NCBI GenBank assembly: GCA_964521255.1
Contig: CAZFRM010000007.1
Span: 62,001 to 126,000 of the forward strand
Direction: 5' to 3'
Length of the DNA: 64,000 bases
Origin: ZC4RG29 sp964521255
Lineage (GTDB): Bacteria; Bacteroidota; Bacteroidia; Cytophagales; Cyclobacteriaceae
Below the pieces are notes generated by a model. That model searched no databases. It saw nothing but the letters and a program-made list of their open reading frames with translations, and was not told the origin of the DNA. This document shows positions 7,749-17,056 of this stretch, one piece after another. Positions within the stretch are counted from its first letter, which is position 1; every line of letters starts with the position of its first letter. The translations under genes were made by a program, and so were the position numbers.

Positions 7749-8507
7749 TTATTTCAGTAACTCCTCTATCTCCTTATAAGGAATTGTAATTTCCTGCATG
7801 CCGGCAACGTAGGGAGCGATTTCATAAATGTTGTAAACAAATTTTATCCCTTCACTTGTAAAGGTGTAATTGTTGTTCAGTGTAAACATACCCTCTTCAA
7901 ATTCGTAATTGGAATCAGAGTCAGTTTGATACGTTTCGTTAAATATCTTCTCTCCTGCTTGCCGTAGTGGTTCCTGGTATCCTGATTTCAACTTATCACT
8001 TAATGTAATGCGCGTGCCACTAACAGGATCTATGTTGATGAAATATGTTCCATGACCACCATGTGCGCCCCCTGTAAAATAATCTGTTGAAGCTGTTATG
8101 CAAATAATCGTATTGCTTATACTATCGACATCTACAGCGCCTTCAAAATACCAACCCATCGCACTTTCCGGAAAATCTTTTTTGAATACCTCGAAGTCGT
8201 GAATGAAATCTCTGCCAAGAGAATCAAAAGGCAAGCCCGGTGTTTCAGCGTTGCCGTTGTCCATTATACGATTGATGGACGACATAATAGAATCTGTGAC
8301 AATTGTTGAAAGATTCGTGAATACAGGATAAGTGATTTCATAAAAAGCACACGAGCTGGTATCAGAGGTACATCCACCTGCTGATTCAAGCCGGAAAGTT
8401 TTCATTTCATAGCCGGGAGCTGAAATTTCTTTTTCCTCTTTCTTTGGAGTAGTACACGCAGCAATGAGCAAAACAAATAATACTACAAAAGAAGATTGTC
8501 TCGTCAT
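7749..8507 (-). CDS. DUF3298 / RsiV-like lipoprotein
   Basis: This 252-residue protein has a lipoprotein signal (LFVLLIAAC). It then shows the PdaC/RsiV-like pattern: a strand-rich N-terminal half, 'TASTDYFTGGAHGGHGTYFINIDPVSGTRITLSD' which is the hallmark of DUF3298, and a C-terminal 'YEIAPYVAGMQEITIPYKEI'. This domain occurs in anti-sigma factors and peptidoglycan-related proteins, but no anti-sigma part is present here. Its ATG overlaps the TGA of the TlpA-like gene (ATGA), so it is the third gene of the gatB run and is translationally coupled. Confidence 0.8.
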   Translation of the reverse strand: MTRQSSFVVLFVLLIAACTTPKKEEKEISAPGYEMKTFRLESAGGCTSDTSSCAFYEITYPVFTNLSTIVTDSIMSSINRIMDNGNAETPGLPFDSLGRDFIHDFEVFKKDFPESAMGWYFEGAVDVDSISNTIICITASTDYFTGGAHGGHGTYFINIDPVSGTRITLSDKLKSGYQEPLRQAGEKIFNETYQTDSDSNYEFEEGMFTLNNNYTFTSEGIKFVYNIYEIAPYVAGMQEITIPYKEIEELLK

Positions 8508-9670
8508 TTCGAACTGCCTTTGAAAATCTCATCCAATTTTTTCTCTAATGAAGGTCCTCTGAGATTTTTCGCAATGATCGTTCCGTTTGGATCAAGTAGC
8601 AGTGAAAAAGGGATAGCCGTTATGTTATAAAGTCTGGCGGCATCCGACTGCCAGTATTTTAAATCCGATACATGTGTCCAGGTGAGTCCGTCTTCTTTGA
8701 TGGCTTTTAACCAATCGTCCTTGCTTCGGTCAAGCGAGACACCAAAAACCGTAAAACCTTTGTCTTTATATTTATTGTATAATCGCACAACGTTCGGATT
8801 CTCCTGCCGGCAAGGTCCACACCATTTGGCCCAGAAATCTACCAGCACATAGCTGCCTTGCAGAGAAGAAAGTTTTGTTACCTCACCCTCAGGATTTGGT
8901 AAAGCAATTTCAGGAGCAGGTTGACCAATGGCAGTTGCTTTCATCATGTCTACCATCTCGACAAAACGTTTGGAATGTGTATAGTCCGGCCACTCTTTTT
9001 TCAATTTATCAGCCACAGAAACATATACATCGAAGAATTTATCTTTATCAATGATATTGTTTTGCAAAAGATTTATGACACCTAATGAAGCGGGTTGTTC
9101 CTGAATCAACTTAGCCGCCTCAGCCTGCTTTCCAGATGAAAGGTCCATGTATTTTTGTTGCAGGGCAAGCATGGCTGCCTGATCTCCCCTCTGACGCGCA
9201 GTCTCGAATTGTTCATTAAGTACTGCTACTTCAGGTGAATTTTGTACACCCTGAATTAATTCTGTTACCTTCGCGATAATATCTATCTCTGGTGATCCAT
9301 TAATTTCACTAACACCATACATGTCGCCACCGTCTACAGTAATGTTCAGATCATTTTTAAAGAGGATAATGTTTATGATCTGCTTATTGTAAAAATTCAG
9401 CCGGTAATAGCCAGGCTCTTTTACCGTTACTCTTTTAATAAATGTATTATCGCTCTTTAGTGTTACGGTATCCTTCCAGCCTTCACCGGTACCACCATCC
9501 GAAAGTTCGCTAATCACAATTTGTCCTGCGTCTGGATGAAGAACCTTACCCTTTATGGAAACTTGCCAGGATCCATCTGCATTGGTAGCCTTGCTTTCAT
9601 TGCTGGAAGAAGAGCAGGTAATAAAAGTAATACTTGCCAACAGAAACAATACCATTCCCTTCAGTTTCAT
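8504..9670 (-). CDS. TlpA-like thiol-disulfide oxidoreductase lipoprotein
   Basis: The 388-residue product has a lipobox (ITFITC), an N-terminal DUF4369-like beta domain (about 35-135), a helical middle, and a C-terminal thioredoxin domain of the TlpA/ResA type. The redox motif is WCGPC at 283-287, and the cis-proline loop is TAIPF. Such periplasm-facing proteins reduce or isomerise disulfides, for example in cytochrome maturation. Its ATG overlaps the gatB stop by four bases (ATGA), and its own stop overlaps the next gene in the same way. Confidence 0.88.
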   Translation of the reverse strand: MKLKGMVLFLLASITFITCSSSSNESKATNADGSWQVSIKGKVLHPDAGQIVISELSDGGTGEGWKDTVTLKSDNTFIKRVTVKEPGYYRLNFYNKQIINIILFKNDLNITVDGGDMYGVSEINGSPEIDIIAKVTELIQGVQNSPEVAVLNEQFETARQRGDQAAMLALQQKYMDLSSGKQAEAAKLIQEQPASLGVINLLQNNIIDKDKFFDVYVSVADKLKKEWPDYTHSKRFVEMVDMMKATAIGQPAPEIALPNPEGEVTKLSSLQGSYVLVDFWAKWCGPCRQENPNVVRLYNKYKDKGFTVFGVSLDRSKDDWLKAIKEDGLTWTHVSDLKYWQSDAARLYNITAIPFSLLLDPNGTIIAKNLRGPSLEKKLDEIFKGSSK

Positions 9671-11127
9671 ACTTCAGTTAATTTTTTGGTTAATAATGTA
9701 TTGGTCATTTTCGGATCTGCTTTTCCTTTGCTTCTTTTCATGACCTCGCCCATAAACATACTAATTATTCCTTTCTTTCCTTTACGATATTCTTCCACTT
9801 TGAGAGGGAACTCCTTGATAACTTCTTCAATTATCGGCATAATGGAGTCCTGGTTGCTATCCTGAACCAGGTTCAATAACTGAGCCAACTCAAACGCTGA
9901 CTTACCCGGAGATTTAATCAGTTCAGGAAAAATTCGTTGAGATGCTACGGTAAAGCTGATCTTGCCCTCATCAATTAGTGAAATTAAGCTTGCCAGTGTT
10001 TCAGGCTTAACGGGAAACTGATCCGCCAGCATGCTATTTTCATTCAGATATGATTTTACTGGACCCATTACCCAATTAGACGCTGCCTTGAAGTTTTTAG
10101 TTCGCTTGCAAACCTCTTCGAAATAAAATGCCATTTCTTTCGAATCCGTAATTACTTGGGCATCGTACTCCGGAAGTTTGAATTCATCAATGTACTTAAG
10201 ATACAATTCTCGGGGCAGGCTGGGCATGGTGGCCGTAATCTCGTTCAACCATTCATCCGAAATAATTACAGGACTGAGATCAGGATCAGGAAAATAACGG
10301 TAATCGTTAAGCTCTTCTTTTGTACGCATGCCATAGGTCTTTCCATTGTTGGCATCAAACAACCGGGTTTCAGAAATGATCGCTTTGCCGCTTTCAATTT
10401 CTGTGATCTGGCGTTCAACCTCATGATCGATGGCGTGCTTTACATTCCGAATGGAATTCATGTTTTTGATCTCCACTTTCTTTCCATATTCGCTGGCATC
10501 ATTGAGCATGACAGAGACATTAGCATCACAACGAAGCGATCCTTCTTCCATGTTGCCATCGCATATTTCAAGATAACGTACAATTTTACGTATCTCCGTC
10601 AACAAGGCATAAGCTTCATCAGAAGAACGCAGCCCGGGTTCAGTTACAATCTCAATAAGAGGAACACCTGCACGATTGAAATCAACGAGTGTATCACTTT
10701 CTTCAGTAAGATGAATCGATTTCCCCGCATCTTCTTCCATGTGGATGCGATTAAGTTTCACATCCTTTTCCTTACCGTCCTTCATTTTGATTGTAATGTA
10801 TCCTCCTTTGCAAATGGGTGTTCTGTCTTGTGTGAGTTGATAACCTTTAGGAAGATCAGGGTAGAAATAATTTTTACGATCAACAATATTGAAACGAGAG
10901 ATTTCGCTATGACAGGCTAATCCCATTTTGATAGCATACTCAACAACACGTTTATTTAAAACCGGTAAGGTACCCGGATGAGCAAGGGTCACTAAACTGA
11001 TATTCGTATTAGGAGAACTTCCAAATGCGTTTGAATCGGTACTGTAGATCTTGCTCTTTGTTAATAGTTGAGCATGAACTTCAAGGCCGATGACAATAGT
11101 ATATTTTTCACGAATTGATTTCTCCAT
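9667..11127 (-). CDS. gatB: Asp-tRNA(Asn)/Glu-tRNA(Gln) amidotransferase subunit B
   Basis: The 486 residues match GatB at full length. The start 'YTIVIGLEVHAQLLTKSKIYS' and 'HPGTLPVLNK' form the kinase-like cradle; 'FNRAGVPLIEIVTEPG' and 'EEGSLRCDANVSV' are strongly conserved, and the C-terminal helical GatB/YqeY tail ends near 486. With GatA and GatC it amidates misacylated Glu-tRNA(Gln) or Asp-tRNA(Asn). gatA and gatC are not in the window. It is the first gene of a three-gene overlapping run whose later members are periplasmic lipoproteins, an odd mix for a translation gene. Confidence 0.97.
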   Translation of the reverse strand: MEKSIREKYTIVIGLEVHAQLLTKSKIYSTDSNAFGSSPNTNISLVTLAHPGTLPVLNKRVVEYAIKMGLACHSEISRFNIVDRKNYFYPDLPKGYQLTQDRTPICKGGYITIKMKDGKEKDVKLNRIHMEEDAGKSIHLTEESDTLVDFNRAGVPLIEIVTEPGLRSSDEAYALLTEIRKIVRYLEICDGNMEEGSLRCDANVSVMLNDASEYGKKVEIKNMNSIRNVKHAIDHEVERQITEIESGKAIISETRLFDANNGKTYGMRTKEELNDYRYFPDPDLSPVIISDEWLNEITATMPSLPRELYLKYIDEFKLPEYDAQVITDSKEMAFYFEEVCKRTKNFKAASNWVMGPVKSYLNENSMLADQFPVKPETLASLISLIDEGKISFTVASQRIFPELIKSPGKSAFELAQLLNLVQDSNQDSIMPIIEEVIKEFPLKVEEYRKGKKGIISMFMGEVMKRSKGKADPKMTNTLLTKKLTEV

Positions 11128-11174
11128 AGAAGAAGCGGAAAGCGTAAAGCTAAAAGCGTAAAGTTTGAATCGAG

Positions 11175-11426
11175 TTAGCCTTTATATACTGTTATTTCTA
11201 GTCGGTTAATTCTATCATCATAGTGACCAGCAAGCCTCATTAAGGCTTGTGAGTCTTCGGCTGCTACCTGACAAAGTTTTACAATCTGATCTTCTACCTT
11301 AATGAGTCTATGATCTAATGTTTCATTTAAAGTATCAACTCTCGAAGTGAGGTTATCAACCCTTGACGTCAGTACATCAAACCTATGGAGCATCTCAGCT
11401 AGTAATTCAACTATTTTATCTTTCAT
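11175..11426 (-). CDS. Small coiled-coil protein
   Basis: This 83-residue protein is almost wholly heptad-like (LLAEMLHRFDVLTSRVDNL, then a repeated 'NLTSRVDTLNETLD'), with no signal peptide or membrane segment. It resembles the short coiled-coil proteins often predicted near other genes in Bacteroidota, but no function is recognised. It sits between alaS and gatB on the same strand with small gaps (21 and 47 bases). The gap to gatB contains a simple repeat of 'aaagcgtaaag'. Confidence 0.6.
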   Translation of the reverse strand: MKDKIVELLAEMLHRFDVLTSRVDNLTSRVDTLNETLDHRLIKVEDQIVKLCQVAAEDSQALMRLAGHYDDRINRLEITVYKG

Positions 11427-11447
11427 TATTCATAATAGAAATTAGTT

Positions 11448-14060
11448 TCAAATCAACTTACGGGCTTTATCAAGAACTGCATTGAGGCCGTTTAGGTTCT
11501 TTCCACCTGCCGTGGCAAAGAAGGGTTGCCCTCCGCCGCCGCCGTCAATTTCTTTCGCCAGTTCTTTTACCATATTGCCGGCGTGATATTTCTTCGACTC
11601 CATAAGCTTCTCACCTATCATTACTGCTACCTGTGGTTTGCTGTCTACGTCAGCGGCAAGTATTAGTAACAAGTCATCAAATTGATTGCGCAGTCCGTAA
11701 GCAATGTTCTTCAAAGTGTCAGCATTCGGTACAGAAACTTTCTCGAGAATTAAATGATACCCGTTCGACTTCAATGCTTTTTTTGCGAGATCATCTTTCA
11801 ATTCATTCGCACGTTCCTGGTTTATCAATTCAATTTTCTTTTCAAGAGCGTGTTTCTCCTCCAAAAGATTTTTTGTTGCTGTTACCAGGTCGCGTGGATT
11901 TTTAAGGAGTTCTTTAACTTCATCAAGTTTTGCAAGTTCATCATCAACAAAGGCATTTGCTCCTTCCGCGGTCACAGCTTCTATTCTTCTAACACCCGCA
12001 GCAACAGAACTTTCTGAAAGGATTTTGAACAAGCCAATACTTCCCGTCGCAGCTATATGCGTACCACCACAAAGTTCTACGGAAAATTTCGGATCGAATG
12101 TAATGACCCTTACAAAGTCGCCGTATTTTTCTCCGAACAAAGCCATAGCACCCAATTGCTTTGCCTGGTCGATAGGAACATTTCTCTTTTCATCCAGGGC
12201 AATGTTTTCTCTCACTTTAGCATTTACAATATCTTCTACTTTTCGAATCTCTTCTTTCGTCATGGCAGCAAAGTGAGAAAAATCAAAACGCAATATCTTT
12301 TCATTGACAAGGGAACCACGTTGTTCTACATGTGTACCTAAAACTTTTCTCAATGCTGCGTGCAGAAGATGCGTGGCAGAGTGATTGCTCATGGTTAGCT
12401 GGCGCTTATATTTATCCACCTGCGCATGAAAAACAGAGTTTACATTCTCTGGCAGTTTTTCAGCAAAATGAACGATGAGCTCATTCTCCTTTTTTGTGTC
12501 GATGATGTAAACTTTCTCATTCACACTTTCAATGTAACCTGTATCACCAACCTGTCCCCCACTCTCTGCATAAAACGGTGTTCGATCAAATACCAATTGA
12601 AATAGTTCCTTATTCTTTTGCCTGATCTTTCTGTACTTAATGATCTTCACGTCAGCTTCAAGGTTTTCATAGCCTATGAACACTGTCTTCTGATCATTGC
12701 CAACACTAATCCAGTCACCCGTTTCTTTTGCAGCATCAACTTTGGAACGCGACTTTTGTTTATCCATTTCGACTTTAAACCCTGCTTCGTCTACAGCAAA
12801 CCCTCTTTCACGTGCAATCAATGATGTGAGGTCAAGAGGAAATCCGTAAGTATCATATAATTCAAAAGCCTGTGATGCCGGAATTTCTTTTCCTTTCAAA
12901 TCAGACTGAATGATCTCCATTCGTTTCAATCCCTTTTCAAGCGTTCTCAGGAATGATGTCTCCTCTTCGAAAATCACTTTACTGACATAATCTTTCTGTT
13001 TATTCAGTTCAGGAAATGCACTTTCGAGCTGCGCACTGAGAACAGGAACAAGCTTGTAAAGAAAAGGCTCTTTGAAATTCAGGAATGTAAAACCGTAACG
13101 AACCGCTCTTCTTAATATACGACGAATCACATACCCAGCCCCTGTGTTAGATGGCAACTGACCATCAGTAATTGCAAAAGCAACGGCACGAATGTGATCA
13201 GCCATTACACGCATAGCAATGTCCGTCTTTTCTTCTTGCTTATATTTTATACCCGCTGCCTTACTAATAAAATCAAGCAAGGGCGTAAAAACATCCGTAT
13301 CATAATTTGAGGTCTTGCCTTGAATAGCCATACAAAGGCGCTCGAACCCCATACCCGTATCTACATGCTGAGCGGGTAACTTTTCCAATGATCCATCCGC
13401 TTTACGGTTGAACTCCATGAACACAAGATTCCATATCTCGATCACCTGCGGATGACTTGTATTTACAAGTTCTCTCCCTGAAAGTTTTTTTATTTCATCA
13501 TCAGATCGCAGATCAATATGAATTTCGGAGCAGGGACCACACGGACCCGTTTCACCCATCTCCCAAAAATTATCTTTTTTGATGCCGTGAAATATGCGGT
13601 CTGCACCGATGACAGGTTCCCAGAAATTGTAAGCATCAATATCAACAGGAAGGTTGTCTTCTTTATCGCCACCGAATACCGTCACATATAACCGATCTTT
13701 CGGAAGGTTGTATTCTTCAGTCAATAATTCCCACGCCCAGGCAATAGCTTCTTTTTTAAAGTAATCACCAAATGACCAGTTGCCCAGCATTTCAAACATG
13801 GTGTGGTGATAGGTATCAATACCAACCTCTTCAAGATCGTTGTGCTTGCCACTTACACGGAGGCACTTTTGTGTATCCGCAATCCGGGTGCTTTTCGGTT
13901 TTTCGTTACCTAAAAAGCAATCCTTGAATTGAACCATCCCGGAATTGGTGAACAATAATGTGGGGTCGTTCTTCAATACCAAAGGCGCAGATGGCACGAT
14001 TGTATGTCCCTTTCTTTCAAAAAACTCCAAAAACTTCCTTCGTATTGTTCCCGAATCCAT
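11448..14060 (-). CDS. alaS: Alanyl-tRNA synthetase
   Basis: A full-length AlaRS of 870 residues. The N-terminal class II catalytic domain begins 'FLEFFERKGHTIVPSAPLV' with 'LLFTNSGMVQFK'; the editing domain has HSATHLLHAAL and the zinc-binding CGGTH, and the C-terminal end is the DHHA1-type 'GGGGGQPFFATAGGKN'. It charges tRNA-Ala and hydrolyses mischarged Ser/Gly. A GTG lies immediately upstream in frame at 14063, but ATG at 14060 is the likelier start. It is divergent from the M23 peptidase pair; CAAAATTA at 14134-14141 could be its -7 box on the minus strand, without a good -33 partner. Confidence 0.97.
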   Translation of the reverse strand: MDSGTIRRKFLEFFERKGHTIVPSAPLVLKNDPTLLFTNSGMVQFKDCFLGNEKPKSTRIADTQKCLRVSGKHNDLEEVGIDTYHHTMFEMLGNWSFGDYFKKEAIAWAWELLTEEYNLPKDRLYVTVFGGDKEDNLPVDIDAYNFWEPVIGADRIFHGIKKDNFWEMGETGPCGPCSEIHIDLRSDDEIKKLSGRELVNTSHPQVIEIWNLVFMEFNRKADGSLEKLPAQHVDTGMGFERLCMAIQGKTSNYDTDVFTPLLDFISKAAGIKYKQEEKTDIAMRVMADHIRAVAFAITDGQLPSNTGAGYVIRRILRRAVRYGFTFLNFKEPFLYKLVPVLSAQLESAFPELNKQKDYVSKVIFEEETSFLRTLEKGLKRMEIIQSDLKGKEIPASQAFELYDTYGFPLDLTSLIARERGFAVDEAGFKVEMDKQKSRSKVDAAKETGDWISVGNDQKTVFIGYENLEADVKIIKYRKIRQKNKELFQLVFDRTPFYAESGGQVGDTGYIESVNEKVYIIDTKKENELIVHFAEKLPENVNSVFHAQVDKYKRQLTMSNHSATHLLHAALRKVLGTHVEQRGSLVNEKILRFDFSHFAAMTKEEIRKVEDIVNAKVRENIALDEKRNVPIDQAKQLGAMALFGEKYGDFVRVITFDPKFSVELCGGTHIAATGSIGLFKILSESSVAAGVRRIEAVTAEGANAFVDDELAKLDEVKELLKNPRDLVTATKNLLEEKHALEKKIELINQERANELKDDLAKKALKSNGYHLILEKVSVPNADTLKNIAYGLRNQFDDLLLILAADVDSKPQVAVMIGEKLMESKKYHAGNMVKELAKEIDGGGGGQPFFATAGGKNLNGLNAVLDKARKLI

Positions 14061-14171
14061 CACCAGTTAAAGATTAAATTCTTTTAAGTAGCCTTATTTT
14101 TTATAAATTAGCACGTTACAGAAACTCAAAGCACAAAATTAATCGCAATTAGCCATTTTTAAAGAGATTTC

Positions 14172-15161
14172 ATGGCCAATTCAAAATATTACTATAACAC
14201 TGAAACCTGCCATTATGAGCGTGTGCGCCTCACCTTTTGGAAAGCCTTTCAGTATGGGGCAGGTGTTTTAGTTACCGGAGGTTTCATTTTGATTGCTCTT
14301 GTCTTTGTGTGGGATCGCATTACAGAAACCGATCTTGAAAAATCACTGCGCAATGAAAATAAAGCCCTTAAAAAACACAGCGCAATACTTACTGCTCAAC
14401 TAATAGATATTGAATCGTCTCTCTCGAAACTGCGAGGCAAGGATAAACTAATTCATAAAAAGATTTTTGACGTAGAGGATGCTGACTTTGGAGAGAACAA
14501 AATACGCAACAAAAAGAATAGTGATGTAGCGCATGATGTTCTGTTATCTGATGAAGAAGTCTTTAAAATAAAGCTTAACGAGATTAAAGCCACAACACTA
14601 AGGTTGAAGGAAAAGTCATCCGCGGTGAATGCATACTTTGGAAATCATTTTCACATACAACCCGAAGATGCCATTACACTTCAGTCTGTACCAACATTAA
14701 AACCAATTCAGAATACTAATATCATTTTACTTGCTTCAGGTTTTGGTACACGCATTAACCCTTTCCACAAGGGTAAATACATGCACCAGGGAGTGGACTT
14801 TAGTGCTCCACGCGGAACACAGATAGTGGCCACAGCAGGCGGGAAAGTAACTGCAACAAAGCAGAGTTCATTACAAGCCGGGTACGGAAATTATATTTCG
14901 ATTAGCCACGGTGACGGATTTGTTACACATTACTCACACCTGGACGAAATTTTTGTAAAGAAAGGACAACAAGTTTCTAAGGGCGAAGTGATCGGAACAG
15001 TAGGCAATAGTGGCGGATCAGTTGCCCCTCATTTACACTATGAAATCATTCAGAACGGCAACCCTGTCGATCCGCTTATCTTCATGATCGAAGGCATGAG
15101 CAGTGTTGAGCACAATCAATTGATAACCCTAAGCAGCCAACAAAATCAATCTCTTGACTAA
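14172..15161 (+). CDS. Membrane-anchored M23 peptidase, first of tandem pair
   Basis: The 329-residue protein has a cytoplasmic start, one transmembrane helix (about 31-51), a coiled-coil stretch with many Leu/Lys/Glu, then a C-terminal M23 (LytM) domain. Zinc ligands are visible as H205-x3-D209 (HQGVDF) and HLH at 287-289. It is therefore probably an active periplasmic peptidoglycan endopeptidase. Its stop overlaps the ATG of the next gene (TAATG), a homologous peptidase. The coiled coil suggests a role like EnvC/MepM-type factors at sites of wall growth; that is an inference. Confidence 0.88.
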   Translation: MANSKYYYNTETCHYERVRLTFWKAFQYGAGVLVTGGFILIALVFVWDRITETDLEKSLRNENKALKKHSAILTAQLIDIESSLSKLRGKDKLIHKKIFDVEDADFGENKIRNKKNSDVAHDVLLSDEEVFKIKLNEIKATTLRLKEKSSAVNAYFGNHFHIQPEDAITLQSVPTLKPIQNTNIILLASGFGTRINPFHKGKYMHQGVDFSAPRGTQIVATAGGKVTATKQSSLQAGYGNYISISHGDGFVTHYSHLDEIFVKKGQQVSKGEVIGTVGNSGGSVAPHLHYEIIQNGNPVDPLIFMIEGMSSVEHNQLITLSSQQNQSLD

Positions 15162-16126
15162 TGGGCAGGACTTTATATCAATATAATCCGAAGCACTCTC
15201 GCTATGAACCTGTTGTCAGGCGCAAAGAAGATGCTCTTGAAAAGGCAATTGTATTTCTCTCAATATCTTTCATTACCGCTTCGGTAGTCTTTTACTTCTA
15301 CGCGCAGCATTCCGATTCTTTTACCGAACTGTGGTTGAAAAACAGGAATACGATTTTAAAAAAAGAATATGTATTGCTGGAAAGAAGAACGGACCATGCT
15401 TATCGCAAACTTCAGGAAGTAATAGAGAAGGATGATAATAATTATAGAGTCATACTGGATACTCCTCCCCTTTCTTCTTCTATACGGGAAGGGGGTACGG
15501 GTGGAAGCGAAAAACTCCAGCTTGCAGGCGCTGAAAACCAACCCTTGATCTATAATAATTACAAGCGTATTGATAAACTCAGGCGGCAGGTGGATATAGA
15601 GGAACAATCCTTAGAGGAAATTGAACGATTGCTGGATGAAAAAATAAAAATGTGGGCATCACGACCGGCCATACAACCCATTGACAACCGGCAACTCGAT
15701 CAACTACACCTTACTTATGGATTGCGGATGCATCCTATTTTCAAAACGCTTAAGGATCACAAAGGGCTCGACTTTACTGCCTCAAGAGGTACACCGGTCT
15801 ATGCCACGGGTGATGGAAAAATTGAAGCCGCTCATTTTTCAGGATCATACGGAAATGTTATTTATGTAAATCACGGTCATGGCTTTGAAACACGATATGC
15901 ACACTTGTCCAAAATGACGGTTAAGAAGGGAGAATTTGTTAAACGAGGTCAGATCATTGGAAAGGTAGGTAATACCGGAAATTCAGTTTCAGCTCACCTC
16001 CATTATGAAGTGCTCGTTAATGGTAAAAATGTAAACCCGATTAACTTCTTCCAGCGCGACCTCAGCAATGATGAATACGAAAAGCTCATTCTACTAGGTA
16101 CTGCAAATGCAGGTCCTTTGGATTAG
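15161..16126 (+). CDS. Membrane-anchored M23 peptidase, second of tandem pair
   Basis: A paralog of the preceding gene: 321 residues with the same plan of a short start (MGRTLYQYNPKHSRYEPV), one transmembrane helix (about 27-47), coiled coil, and a C-terminal M23 domain with DHKGLDF and HLHYEV zinc motifs. Both proteins begin with a Y-x-Y-N-x-x-x-x-x-Y-E pattern, which supports tandem duplication. The segment 'TPPLSSSIREGGTGGSE' matches a conserved linker in this peptidase family. The start codon overlaps the stop of the first gene, so the two are co-translated. Confidence 0.88.
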   Translation: MGRTLYQYNPKHSRYEPVVRRKEDALEKAIVFLSISFITASVVFYFYAQHSDSFTELWLKNRNTILKKEYVLLERRTDHAYRKLQEVIEKDDNNYRVILDTPPLSSSIREGGTGGSEKLQLAGAENQPLIYNNYKRIDKLRRQVDIEEQSLEEIERLLDEKIKMWASRPAIQPIDNRQLDQLHLTYGLRMHPIFKTLKDHKGLDFTASRGTPVYATGDGKIEAAHFSGSYGNVIYVNHGHGFETRYAHLSKMTVKKGEFVKRGQIIGKVGNTGNSVSAHLHYEVLVNGKNVNPINFFQRDLSNDEYEKLILLGTANAGPLD

Positions 16127-16290
16127 AGTTTTCTAAACCTTAGACAAGGGCAATACCTGGCAGTCACCGCTACTACAGTTCGCAGAGCGTATCAGTAAAA
16201 AATGAGATGGGATTAATGGAAGGAGTGAATAGGTTCCATCCGTTGGGATAGATTGAATATTATATTTTTACGAACATAACAGAGAACAGA

Positions 16291-16845
16291 ATGAGTAAAG
16301 CATTGATGATTACAGATGAAGCAGTAATCAATAAGATATACCTGATACGAGGAAAGAAAGTGATGCTGGACAGAGACCTGGCCGAGATGTACGGAGTGGA
16401 AACGGGTCAACTCAAACGACAGGTGAGGAGGAATATTGACCGTTTTCCTGAGGATTTTATGTTCGAAATGAACCAGGCGGAATTGCAAAATTGGAGGAGC
16501 CAATTTGGCATCTCCAATGATGATAAGATGGGCTTACGTTATGCACCGTTTTGTTTTACAGAGCAAGGGGTGGCGATGTTGTCAAGTGTATTGAACAGCA
16601 AGACAGCAATTGAGGTAAACATCCGGATCATCAGGGTGTTTACACGAATGCGAGAAATACTGTTTACGCATAAAGATATTTTACTGAAGCTTGAACAGGT
16701 AGAGAAACAGATCATGAAGCAAGACGGAAAATTGAAGAAGCATGAAAAGGAAATGCAAATGATCTTTACGGCCTTAAAAGAATTACTGAATCCGAAAACA
16801 GAACCTTTACGAAAGATCGGATTTAAGCGAAAGGAAGAAGATTAG
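16291..16845 (+). CDS. ORF6N-domain protein
   Basis: The 184-residue protein has an N-terminal ORF6N domain: 'INKIYLIRGKKVMLDRDLAEMYGVETGQLKRQVRRNIDRFPEDFMFEM', a DNA-binding domain found in phage antirepressor-like and chromosomal accessory proteins. It is followed by 'MGLRYAPFCFTEQGVAMLSSVL' and a charged coiled-coil tail. The family is common as solitary genes in Bacteroidota. No phage genes lie beside it. Its biological role is unknown; DNA binding is the only supported inference. Confidence 0.85.
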   Translation: MSKALMITDEAVINKIYLIRGKKVMLDRDLAEMYGVETGQLKRQVRRNIDRFPEDFMFEMNQAELQNWRSQFGISNDDKMGLRYAPFCFTEQGVAMLSSVLNSKTAIEVNIRIIRVFTRMREILFTHKDILLKLEQVEKQIMKQDGKLKKHEKEMQMIFTALKELLNPKTEPLRKIGFKRKEED

Positions 16846-17056
16846 CTATTACACATAAGCTGAGAAGTTGGCTACCCTAAAAAAATCCCATCCCACAGGA
16901 CTTACCCTTTTTGGCTTTAATGGTTTCAAAGTTTTACGGCATATACAATCAACTAAATCACTGTATCTCAATTATTTTATAAGAGTTCAATTAAATCTTT
17001 TGCTGATAAGAAAATCTTACTTTCTTTGTGCACCGGCCTCTTAAACCAGAACCTCA

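Noticed and set aside
10156..10920. A 254-residue plus-strand frame opposite gatB
   Set aside because: It is antisense to strongly conserved gatB codons and has no family features; gatB is certain.
15461..15508. A purine/pyrimidine-skewed stretch inside the second M23 gene that looked like an in-frame insertion of a palindromic repeat
   Set aside because: The encoded PPLSSSIREGGTGGSE fits a conserved linker (P-x-x-x-x-x-R-x-x-G-x-G-G) in this group of M23 peptidases, so it is native coding sequence.
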